This document shows, in pieces, positions 1 through 5,915 of a stretch of DNA of 15,776 bases (positions within the stretch are counted from its first letter, which is position 1; the number at the start of each line of letters is the position of its first letter). Origin of the DNA: an uncultured Acetatifactor sp. (lineage in GTDB: Bacteria; Bacillota; Clostridia; Lachnospirales; Lachnospiraceae). The stretch covers positions 1-15,776 of the forward strand of contig CAJTLR010000082.1 of the NCBI GenBank assembly GCA_910577185.1. The letters run 5' to 3'. The translations under genes and the position numbers were made by a program. The notes under the pieces were generated by a model. It made no database searches. It saw only the letters and a list, made by a program, of their open reading frames with translations, and was not told the DNA's origin.

Positions 1-28
1 ATTTGCGTGTGAAAAATTTATTTTTCAC
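1..28 (-). CDS. 5' end of an unidentified gene downstream of arsR (partial)
   Basis: A strong ribosome binding site, AAAGGAG at 35-41 on the minus strand, lies six bases before a GTG at 26-28. From there the frame is open to the window edge and reads MKNKFFTRK. Nine residues are too few to name a product. Its place directly after an ArsR-type regulator on the same strand suggests it belongs to the metalloid or metal resistance unit that ArsR controls, for example an efflux permease, but that is inference from context. The start codon lies inside a perfect 10-bp inverted repeat (7-30), which could affect translation. Confidence 0.45.
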
Positions 29-30
29 AC
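7..30. repeat. Perfect 10-bp inverted repeat over a start codon
   Basis: GTGTGAAAAA at 7-16 and TTTTTCACAC at 21-30 are exact reverse complements separated by TTTA. In the leftward transcript the 5' arm contains the GUG start proposed at 28. It could be an RNA hairpin that masks the start, a protein-binding palindrome, or chance in AT-rich DNA. Confidence 0.6.
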
Positions 31-42
31 TAAGCTCCTTTC

Positions 43-70
43 ATATAGTTATATTGAAATATATCTATAT
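43..70. promoter_or_regulatory. 28-bp near-perfect palindrome, possible ArsR-type operator
   Basis: The arms 43-54 (ATATAGTTATAT) and 59-70 (ATATATCTATAT) pair at 11 of 12 positions across a TGAA centre. ArsR/SmtB proteins usually bind AT-rich 12-2-12-type inverted repeats. This one sits just upstream of the ribosome binding site of the leftmost gene, so it may give that gene its own metal-responsive control. The AT-rich composition makes chance palindromes fairly likely. Confidence 0.4.
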
Positions 71-75
71 ATTGT

Positions 76-115
76 GAAATTTATAAGCCGTGCGGAAAAG
101 AAATCTATAAACTTC
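76..115 (-). repeat. Inverted repeat just after arsR
   Basis: GAAATTTATA at 76-85 and TATAAACTTC at 106-115 pair over ten positions with one G:U pair in RNA, around a 20-base interior holding a small CCG-CA-CGG element (88-95). It starts two bases past the arsR stop codon. The stem is AU-rich and no run of U follows it, so it is not a convincing intrinsic terminator; it may be an attenuating or stabilising mRNA structure. Confidence 0.3.
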
Positions 116-116
116 C

Positions 117-425
117 TCACTTTTCACAGCACGACTTGTTTTCACATTCCATACCGAGTGTTGTCAACTGTTCCAAACATTCCTTTGCCTGTTTCACACC
201 TTTTTCTGAAATGGAATAATGCATCCATTTTCCTTCCTTGCGGCTAACAACAATCTCAGCGTCACAAAGTATTTTCATATGGTGAGAAAGGGTAGGCTGT
301 GTCACATTGATTTCTTCCAACAGCTTACAGGCACATTTTTCACCCGAACGCAGTAACTTTATAATTCTTATACGGTTTTCATCACAAAAGGCTTTGAAGA
401 TTGCCGCAGTTCTTCTTTCGTCCAT
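117..425 (-). CDS. arsR: ArsR/SmtB-family metalloregulator
   Basis: A 102-residue winged-helix repressor of typical ArsR length. A helix-turn-helix region lies around residues 38-60 (VTQPTLSHHMKIL), followed by a wing near KEGKWMHYSI. C31 and C33 in the segment EKCACKLLEE correspond to the cysteine pair of the ArsR arsenite site (usual form C-x-C near the recognition helix). Extra cysteines lie at 14, 54, 83 and in the tail (94, 99, 100), so a three-thiolate site for As(III), Sb(III) or a similar soft metal is plausible. The start is supported by GAGGTGAT upstream. A consensus promoter with two operator-like repeats directly upstream points to autorepression. The gene is visibly more AT-rich than the polysaccharide operon before it. 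Family assignment is firm; the inducing metal is not known. Confidence 0.9.
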   Translation of the reverse strand: MDERRTAAIFKAFCDENRIRIIKLLRSGEKCACKLLEEINVTQPTLSHHMKILCDAEIVVSRKEGKWMHYSISEKGVKQAKECLEQLTTLGMECENKSCCEK

Positions 426-440
426 CTTCTAAAATCACCT

Positions 441-463
441 CACATAGATAATTGTCTATATGT
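441..463. promoter_or_regulatory. arsR operator-like repeat, copy 1
   Basis: This 23-bp element matches the one at 476-498 at 21 of 23 positions, centre to centre 35 bp. It contains a near palindrome at 444-459 (ATAGAT-AATT-GTCTAT, one mismatched pair), typical of ArsR-family binding sites. It covers the expected transcription start downstream of the -10 box, where a bound repressor would block initiation. Confidence 0.65.
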
Positions 464-464
464 T

Positions 465-493
465 ATTATATGTGTCACATAGAAAATTGTCAA
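465..493 (-). promoter_or_regulatory. Consensus sigma-A promoter of arsR
   Basis: On the minus strand TTGACA (488-493) and TATAAT (465-470) are both exact consensus hexamers with the optimal 17-bp spacer. The expected transcription start is near 458, leaving a leader of about 30 bases with the arsR ribosome binding site. Both flanking operator-like repeats overlap functional parts of this promoter, so it would be strong unless repressed. Confidence 0.85.
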
Positions 494-498
494 TATGT
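476..498. promoter_or_regulatory. arsR operator-like repeat, copy 2
   Basis: Second copy of the 23-bp element, overlapping the whole -35 hexamer (488-493). It differs from copy 1 at two positions, both in the palindromic part, so its inverted symmetry is weaker. It may be a lower-affinity site. It lies four bases from the stop codon of the preceding cupin gene. Confidence 0.6.
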
Positions 499-501
499 AT
501 T

Positions 502-950
502 TTATACTGCGGCACTTCCCCCTGGCTCACCCTGCCTGCCCCGGCATCCCATAATCTCCATATATTCCTGGTAATTTCTGATATACTCATTACCGTCATA
601 ATGTGTACTGGCAAGTACAAGCAGCACGGAATCCGGGGAAAAATCGTACATGTCCTTCCAGATCATCCGGGGAATGTATACCCCCAGCCCCGGCCGGTTT
701 AATTCCACTATCATTTCTTCCGTTCCATCCGTAATCCTGACTTTACTTTCCCCGGCAACATTGATCAGGACAAACTCCGATACCCTGTTTGCGTGCCCCC
801 CCGGACTACTGTCTTGTCGGATTTATAGATATAGAATACCCTGTTAATCTCAAACGGAACCGATTGTCCCCCTTCGATGACAACCAGCTTCCCCCTCTCG
901 TCTCCCAGATCTTCAAATTTTAAAACCGGACACCTCTCTCCCAGCGCCAT
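502..950 (-). pseudogene. Second FdtA/WxcM-like sugar cupin, frameshifted
   Basis: The frame opens at ATG 950 behind an excellent GGGGAGG site and reads as an FdtA/QdtA-family cupin to R50 (DERGKLVVIEGG, VPFEINRVFYIY). At a run of seven G (796-802) the frame breaks and stops at 765. One extra G restores a continuous 149-residue protein, with RGGHANR followed by INVAGESKVRITDG, VYIPRMIWKDMYDFS and YIRNYQEY, ending at 502. The rejoined protein aligns end to end with the intact cupin at 7339-7758. The family makes dTDP-3-keto-6-deoxyhexoses by 3,4-ketoisomerisation; here the second histidine of HAH is Asn55, so even the restored protein may not be an isomerase. It sits next to the aminotransferase, the usual FdtA-FdtB arrangement. 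The break may be a real inactivation, a switchable allele or a homopolymer sequencing error. Confidence 0.82.
796..802 (-). other. Run of seven G at the frameshift in the second cupin gene
   Basis: Seven C on the plus strand, seven G in the coding strand, sit exactly where the two reading frames of the cupin gene part. Eight G, or five, would put the downstream half in frame; eight keeps the RGxHA spacing of the family. Confidence 0.8.
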
Positions 951-1000
951 ATCCGTTCCTCCCCGCACTTTGAATCTGCCATTCCTTATCCCCGGCCCTG

Positions 1001-2110
1001 TCACCCATTCTTCCATCGGTTCAGCACATCCGCAACATATTCCGCCTCTTCATCCCTCATGGCCGGTCCCATGGGAAGGCTCAGTTCCGTTGCATGGATT
1101 TCCTCCGAAACAGGAAATTCCATTTCCTGCCACTCTGCATATGCCATTTGCCTGTGGGGCGGTACGGGATAATGGATCATCGTCTGAATGCCGCATTCCT
1201 GAAGATAAGCCTGCAGGGCATCCCTCTCTTTCGTCCTCACCGGGAAAATATGGCAGACATAATCTTTCCCCTCTCCTGCCGGAGGCAGTATGATATCCGG
1301 ATGTGTGATTTTATCCATGTATATCCCGGCAATATGGATTCTTCTGTCATTATCCTCCTCCAGATACTTCAGTTTCACAGACAGGACAGCTGCCTGGATC
1401 TCGTCCATTCTGCTGTTGCGTCCCTTGTACTGAAAAATATATTTCTTCCAGGAGCCGTAGTTGGCAATGGACCTGACCGTGTCTGCCAGAAGCGCATCGT
1501 CTGTTGTCACCGCCCCTGCATCCCCCAGAGCGCCCAGATTTTTTCCCGGATAAAAACTGTGCCCGGCCGCATTTCCCAGGCTTCCCGTTCTGCGTCCCCG
1601 GTACATGCATCCGTGTGCCTGGGCGTTGTCTTCTATCAAAAGCAGTCCCCTTTCCCTGCATATTCGGCCGATGGTCTCCGTATATGCGCATTTTCCGTAT
1701 AAATGGACAATCATCACGGCTTTGGTCCTGGCAGAAACAGCGGCCTCCAGCTTTTTTTCGTCAATCTGGTATGTCCTGATATCCGGTTCCACAAGAACCG
1801 GTTTCAGTCCGTTTTCCGAGACTGCCAGAATGGTGGCGATATAGGTATTGGCCGGAACGATAACCTCGTCCCCCGGTCTGAGCGCCCCCAGTTCCAGATA
1901 GGCGCGCAAAATCAGTGTAAGGGCATCAAGGCCGTTGGCAACCCCCACACAATGCCCGGAGCCTATGTAACTACCATAAGCCTCCTCAAACCCGGCATTT
2001 TCCTTTCCCTGCAGATACCAGCCGCTGTCCAGGGCGCCGGCAGCAGCCCTCTGTATCTCTTCCATGTACCGCCCATTGACGTCTTTTAATGATAAAAACG
2101 GAATATTCAT
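1001..2110 (-). CDS. DegT/DnrJ/EryC1 sugar aminotransferase (FdtB/QdtB-like)
   Basis: A 369-residue PLP-dependent aminotransferase of the length usual for the family. K190 in SFYPGKNLGALGDAGA is the expected Schiff-base lysine; D161 and Q164 in IEDNAQAHG are the expected cofactor contacts; the N-terminal FLSLKDVNG and GWYLQGKE segments are typical. FdtB and QdtB put an amino group on C3 of dTDP-3-keto-6-deoxyhexose using glutamate, giving dTDP-Fuc3N or dTDP-Qui3N. Two FdtA-like ketoisomerase genes in the same operon support a 3-amino rather than 4-amino product, though the sequence alone does not settle this. It starts at ATG 2110 after CAGG, 17 bp past the CitE-like gene, and the broken cupin follows after 50 bp. 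Acts in the cytoplasm. Confidence 0.88.
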   Translation of the reverse strand: MNIPFLSLKDVNGRYMEEIQRAAAGALDSGWYLQGKENAGFEEAYGSYIGSGHCVGVANGLDALTLILRAYLELGALRPGDEVIVPANTYIATILAVSENGLKPVLVEPDIRTYQIDEKKLEAAVSARTKAVMIVHLYGKCAYTETIGRICRERGLLLIEDNAQAHGCMYRGRRTGSLGNAAGHSFYPGKNLGALGDAGAVTTDDALLADTVRSIANYGSWKKYIFQYKGRNSRMDEIQAAVLSVKLKYLEEDNDRRIHIAGIYMDKITHPDIILPPAGEGKDYVCHIFPVRTKERDALQAYLQECGIQTMIHYPVPPHRQMAYAEWQEMEFPVSEEIHATELSLPMGPAMRDEEAEYVADVLNRWKNG

Positions 2111-2127
2111 AGTTTCCTGCCCCCCGG

Positions 2128-3009
2128 CTACATTCTTTTTTCGATCATTTCCATCTGCCTGAGCACGGCTTCCGCCCTCTTTCTCATGGGCGGCCCCACC
2201 ATGCCCCCGTCCAGCATCACAACGCTGGAACCTTTCTCTTTTTCCGACGCCCTCACGGCCTCTATTACCCTTCTGGAATAGGCCACCTTATCCCCGTCCG
2301 GGGAAAACGCGCGGTTTGCCGCTTCTATCTGACCGGGATTCAGCACAAGGCAGCCCGCGTACCCGTTTTCATAAGCCCGCCGTTCTGCCTTTTCAAATCC
2401 TTCCAGGTCGGCAATATCCACATAGGGCGTGTCAATGGGAAGCAGGCCCGCGGAACGGGCCGCATTGGCAATCAGGGCCCTGGGCACCACCAGGGCGGAC
2501 GCCTGGTAAGTATACACGCTTCCCAGGTCATTCAGATAATCTTCCCCGCCGAAACACAGCGCCGCCAGACGGGGACTGGCACATGCAATCTCCTGCACAT
2601 TTGCCAGGGCCCCCGTGGTTTCAATCAGCGGGGCCAGACACAGCTTTCCCGGCTCCAGACCGTTTTTCATCTCCATGAATGTCAGCAGTCTGTCCATAAA
2701 GACAATATCACCCGCATCATAAACCTTGGAGGGCATAAAACCCGCCAGGCCGTCTATGACAAGCCCGGAAATATCCTCCACAAAGTCAGGAGTTCCCATA
2801 GGATTGATCCGGATAAAACTTTTTTTCTCTTTCAGCCTTTTTTGTGCACCGTATTCCCGGATGATATGCCTGGCCTCTGAGCGCTTATCCTGCGGAACCG
2901 AATCTTCCATGTCCAGAATGATAGCATCCGCGTCACTCCCCAGCGCCTTCTCAATAAATTTCCGGTTATACGCCGGAACAAACATAAAACTGCGCAGCAG
3001 CATGTCCAT
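2128..3009 (-). CDS. CitE-like (HpcH/HpaI superfamily) acyl-CoA lyase
   Basis: A 293-residue TIM-barrel protein of the CitE/malyl-CoA lyase group. Motifs in order: FMFVPAYN (8-15), DADAIILDMEDSVP (26-39), FIRIN with R67, APLIETTGAL with E130, and CFGGEDYLNDLG with E156/D157. The acidic residues E130 and D157 match the expected Mg ligands. Relatives cleave or form 3-hydroxyacyl-CoA thioesters such as citramalyl-CoA, malyl-CoA or (R)-HMG-CoA. No citrate-lyase alpha or gamma partner is present, which argues against true citrate lyase. The C-terminal DGGMVGPP segment lacks the Asp often seen in DGxMID relatives. It starts at ATG 3009 behind AAGGAG, 21 bp after the carboxyltransferase. A role in making or trimming an acyl-CoA for sugar acylation is inferred from position; the substrate is unknown. 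Confidence 0.85.
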   Translation of the reverse strand: MDMLLRSFMFVPAYNRKFIEKALGSDADAIILDMEDSVPQDKRSEARHIIREYGAQKRLKEKKSFIRINPMGTPDFVEDISGLVIDGLAGFMPSKVYDAGDIVFMDRLLTFMEMKNGLEPGKLCLAPLIETTGALANVQEIACASPRLAALCFGGEDYLNDLGSVYTYQASALVVPRALIANAARSAGLLPIDTPYVDIADLEGFEKAERRAYENGYAGCLVLNPGQIEAANRAFSPDGDKVAYSRRVIEAVRASEKEKGSSVVMLDGGMVGPPMRKRAEAVLRQMEMIEKRM

Positions 3010-3030
3010 TTGCTTTCTTCTCCTTCCCTG

Positions 3031-4578
3031 TCACAACGCGATATTTCCGTGCTTTTTTTCATAAACCTGCACTTGTTTGTTCTCCAGGGCGGCAAAAGCC
3101 TTCACCAGCCTGTCCCTGGTCTCCTCCGGCATGATCACCTCATCCACCATGCCGTAAGCCGCGGCAAAATAAGGGGTCAGATACTTCTCCTCGTATCTGT
3201 CTATCTCCTTTTTGCGGAACACCTCCGGATCCACCGCTTCCCGAATCTGTCTGTGGAACATAATGTCCACCGCGCCATCCGCCCCCATTACGGCAATCTC
3301 GCATATGGGCCATGCGAACACCATGTCTGCCCCAAGCTCCCTGCTGTTCATGGCGCAGTACGCACCACCGTACGCCTTGCGCATGATCACGGTGATCTTC
3401 GGCACCGTGGCCTCCGCAAACGCATACAGCATCTTGCATCCGTGGCGCAGGATTCCTTTCTTCTCTTCCCTGGACCCGGGGTAAAATCCCGGCACATCCT
3501 CGAAAACAAGCACGGGAATGTCATAACAGTCGCAGACCCTGACAAATCTCGCGCACTTGTCTGCGGAATCGCAGTCCAGGGATCCCCCTATGACCCGGGG
3601 CTGGTTCGCCACAATTCCCACGGTCCTGCCATCCAGTCTGCAAAATCCCGTCACCAGATTGGCGGCAAAGTCCGGCAGCACTTCCATAAATTCCCCGTCG
3701 TCACAGATCTTCCCCACAACCTCCCTCACATCATAGGACTTTTTCTTATATTCCGGCACAATATCCTCTATGGATTTCCCTTCCGCGGTATAGTCGATTT
3801 TTCGTCTATTTTCATACTTTTTCCTGGTGCATGTTATGTAATCCAGCAGCTTCCTGATTCCGGAAATGCATTCTTTGTCATCCCCGCAGACAAAATGTGC
3901 CTGTCCGCTGTACCTGCCATGTACTTCAGCCCCTCCAAGTTCGTCCATGGTCACGTCTTCCCCGGTCAGGGCCTTGATCACGCGGGGGCCGGTAATGAAA
4001 AACTGGCCGGTCTTCCTGACCATAAAAATAAAATCACACATGGCCGGGGAATAACTGGAACCGCCGGCACAGTTTCCCATGATTGCGGCAATCTGCGGAA
4101 TCAGCCCGGACGCCTGTGTATTCAGGTAAAACAGCCTGCTGTACGCCGAAAGGGAAATGATCCCCTCCTCAATCCTGGCCCCGCCGCTGTCACACAGATA
4201 CACTATGGGGCGGCGGTTTTTGATGGCCAGTTCCAGGGTTCTGCAGATTTTATTCACATGCGCCTCACCCCCGGCCCCGCCGCTTATGGTAGCGTCCTGG
4301 GACACCGCATAAACCGGTATGCCGTTCACTTTCCCATATGCCGCTATAACGCCGTCACCAGAAAAATGCTGCTTTTTCACTTCTCCCAGTTCCACCCTGG
4401 ACTTCACATACATCTCTATTTCTTCAAACAGGCCTCCGTCAAACAGCAAACCAAGTCTTTCCCTGGCAGTCAGTTTGCCCCTGGCATGCTGGGCCTCCTG
4501 CCTCTCCCTGCCGCCTGCCGCATAAACCTCTTCCCGCAGCTTCCTGTATTGTTTTTCATGCCGCACATCCCATGCCAT
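3031..4578 (-). CDS. Acyl-CoA carboxyltransferase (PccB/MmdA-like)
   Basis: A 515-residue carboxyltransferase subunit of full family length with two crotonase-like halves. Visible motifs: SQDATISGGAGGEAH (93-107), CDSGGARIEEG (129-139), GNCAGGSSYSPA (168-179, first oxyanion region), FEDVPGFYPGS (359-369), RKAYGGAYCAMNSRELGAD (400-418, second oxyanion region) and FAWPICEIAVMGADGAV (421-437). This pattern fits propionyl/acetyl-CoA carboxylase beta or methylmalonyl-CoA decarboxylase alpha better than the methylcrotonyl-CoA type. The enzyme moves a carboxyl group between biotin and an acyl-CoA. No biotin carboxylase, biotin carrier or membrane decarboxylase subunit is in the window, so it must use partners encoded elsewhere. 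C408 lies where actinobacterial PccB has an Asp that affects acyl specificity (from memory). The start has GGGAGG upstream. Family is firm, direction and substrate unknown. Confidence 0.9.
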   Translation of the reverse strand: MAWDVRHEKQYRKLREEVYAAGGRERQEAQHARGKLTARERLGLLFDGGLFEEIEMYVKSRVELGEVKKQHFSGDGVIAAYGKVNGIPVYAVSQDATISGGAGGEAHVNKICRTLELAIKNRRPIVYLCDSGGARIEEGIISLSAYSRLFYLNTQASGLIPQIAAIMGNCAGGSSYSPAMCDFIFMVRKTGQFFITGPRVIKALTGEDVTMDELGGAEVHGRYSGQAHFVCGDDKECISGIRKLLDYITCTRKKYENRRKIDYTAEGKSIEDIVPEYKKKSYDVREVVGKICDDGEFMEVLPDFAANLVTGFCRLDGRTVGIVANQPRVIGGSLDCDSADKCARFVRVCDCYDIPVLVFEDVPGFYPGSREEKKGILRHGCKMLYAFAEATVPKITVIMRKAYGGAYCAMNSRELGADMVFAWPICEIAVMGADGAVDIMFHRQIREAVDPEVFRKKEIDRYEEKYLTPYFAAAYGMVDEVIMPEETRDRLVKAFAALENKQVQVYEKKHGNIAL

Positions 4579-4598
4579 ATGATCTTACGCCTCCCAAT

Positions 4599-5063
4599 TC
4601 AGTCCGTTTTTCGTCTCTTTACCAGTACATGCCGCCGGAACCGCAGTACACTGATATTTTCCTGATTGTACCCGGTGGTTTCCACGTAGAGAATTCCCCG
4701 GTCCGGTTTGCTCCGCGATTCCCTGCATTCCAGAATCTCTGTCCTTGCATATATGGTATCCCCGATAAATACCGGAGCCAGATGCTCTATCTTTTCATAA
4801 TCCAGATTTGCAACTGCCTTTCCGCTGATGTCAGCCACCGTGATTCCCACCACCAGGCTGAAAACATAAGTTCCCACCACCAGAATCTTCCCATGCTGCT
4901 GTACAGATGCATAATCCGCATTGGTGTGGACCGGATGATAATTCATGGTGAGCAGGCTGAACAGATTGTTGTCACTCTCAAAAACAGTCTTCGACAGGGA
5001 ATGTTCCACCACATCCCCCACAGTAAAATCTTCAAAATAATTTCCAAGATTTGCAGCTTTCAT
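4599..5063 (-). CDS. MaoC-type (R)-hydratase/dehydratase
   Basis: A 154-residue single hot-dog-fold protein. ATG 5063 is preceded by AAAGG at good spacing and gives the usual N-terminus (GNYFEDFTVGDVVEHSLSKT); a longer frame upstream has no support. The active-site segment is LLTMNYHPVHTNADYA (37-52). The classic hydratase-2 motif has GDxNPLH with a catalytic Asp/His pair; here Asn41 takes the Asp position and H46 is kept, a form I associate with mesaconyl- or methylglutaconyl-CoA-type MaoC proteins. The C-terminal half (VFIGDTIYARTEILECRESRSKPDRG) also fits that subfamily. The probable reaction is reversible hydration of an enoyl-CoA to a 3-hydroxyacyl-CoA. It lies 20 bp before the carboxyltransferase and just after a sugar acyltransferase, suggesting it shapes a CoA side-chain donor. 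Confidence 0.83.
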   Translation of the reverse strand: MKAANLGNYFEDFTVGDVVEHSLSKTVFESDNNLFSLLTMNYHPVHTNADYASVQQHGKILVVGTYVFSLVVGITVADISGKAVANLDYEKIEHLAPVFIGDTIYARTEILECRESRSKPDRGILYVETTGYNQENISVLRFRRHVLVKRRKTD

Positions 5064-5158
5064 ATTTTCCTTTCTAAACCCCCATGCGGCCAGCCGCACC
5101 ATCATCCATAAAGGCCCGGGCGTGTCCCTGGCACTATTTGCCTCCGGCACCCTTCCCT

Positions 5159-5818
5159 TCATTTCCTGCGCAGCAGCCGGGCCGGATTTCCCGCCACTAT
5201 GGTATTTTCTTCCACATCCTTCAGCACCACGCTCCCCATGCCCACAAGTCCATAGTCTCCCACCCGGACGCGCTCCCGCAGGGTGGCATTCATGCCGATG
5301 TGGCAGGCGTTTCCGATTCTGTTAAAAGAACCCAGCACCGCATTTGTGGCAATATGACAGAACTCCCCGATCTGCGTGTCGTGGCCGATAAATGCATTCC
5401 CCAGAATGACGGTATTGTCCCCGATTACCACATCCGGTCCGATCTGTGACATGGGGCCTGCCATCACCCCTTTTCCGATGACCGAATAGTCATGTGCCAC
5501 AACCGCTGACGGGTCAATGGGAGAGTACAGACGCTCCCCGGGAATGCCAAATCCACGGATTTTTTCGTAGACTTCCTTCTCTCTCTGCATGCCGTGAAAG
5601 GCAATAAAAAAATAGAAATCCGTATCCCGGATATATCCCGCCACATCCTCCGAAGTACCCATGACACGCAGTTTTTTCCTGGTGCCTATCCATTCCCCCA
5701 CCGGCACAATGTCATTGACCAGGCCCACAGCCTCCGCGTCCCCTCTTCTGTCCATAATCCAGGAGGCGATGGACGCAATACCGCCTCCTCCCAGGATGAT
5801 CACTTTCTTCTTTTCCAT
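5159..5818 (-). CDS. PglD/NeuD-family sugar N- or O-acyltransferase
   Basis: A 219-residue protein with an N-terminal nucleotide-sugar-binding domain (KKVIILGGGGIAS, residues 4-15) and a C-terminal left-handed beta-helix of hexapeptide repeats (about 100-205: VIGKGVMAG, IGPDVVIGDNTVILG, IGHDTQIGEFCHIATNAVLGS), ending with the NPARLL motif. H146 in IGHDTQIG matches the catalytic base position of PglD. The start at ATG 5818 is fixed by GAGGAG just upstream. PglD acetylates a UDP-4-amino sugar; here, with a ketoisomerase and a sugar aminotransferase in the operon, the likely acceptor is a dTDP-3-amino-3,6-dideoxyhexose. Because three acyl-CoA enzymes follow directly, the donor may not be acetyl-CoA. 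It could instead acetylate an OH group. Confidence 0.85.
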   Translation of the reverse strand: MEKKKVIILGGGGIASIASWIMDRRGDAEAVGLVNDIVPVGEWIGTRKKLRVMGTSEDVAGYIRDTDFYFFIAFHGMQREKEVYEKIRGFGIPGERLYSPIDPSAVVAHDYSVIGKGVMAGPMSQIGPDVVIGDNTVILGNAFIGHDTQIGEFCHIATNAVLGSFNRIGNACHIGMNATLRERVRVGDYGLVGMGSVVLKDVEENTIVAGNPARLLRRK

Positions 5819-5915
5819 ATATCTCCTCATTTCCATGCGGCTTTTTTCCATGACCGGATTTGTCCGGCATGCAGGGCTTCTCCGCCCAAAGCCGCAAATC
5901 TCCCCTCCGGTCTTC

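Noticed and set aside
3010..4665. A 551-codon plus-strand open frame opposite the carboxyltransferase gene
   Set aside because: The minus strand encodes a full-length carboxyltransferase with all family motifs; the plus frame has low-complexity His/Pro/Ser-rich content typical of antisense shadows.
5088..5101. GC-rich inverted repeat (TGCGGC-CA-GCCGCA) before the MaoC gene as a terminator
   Set aside because: The two-base loop is too tight, no U run follows, and the flanking genes look co-transcribed.
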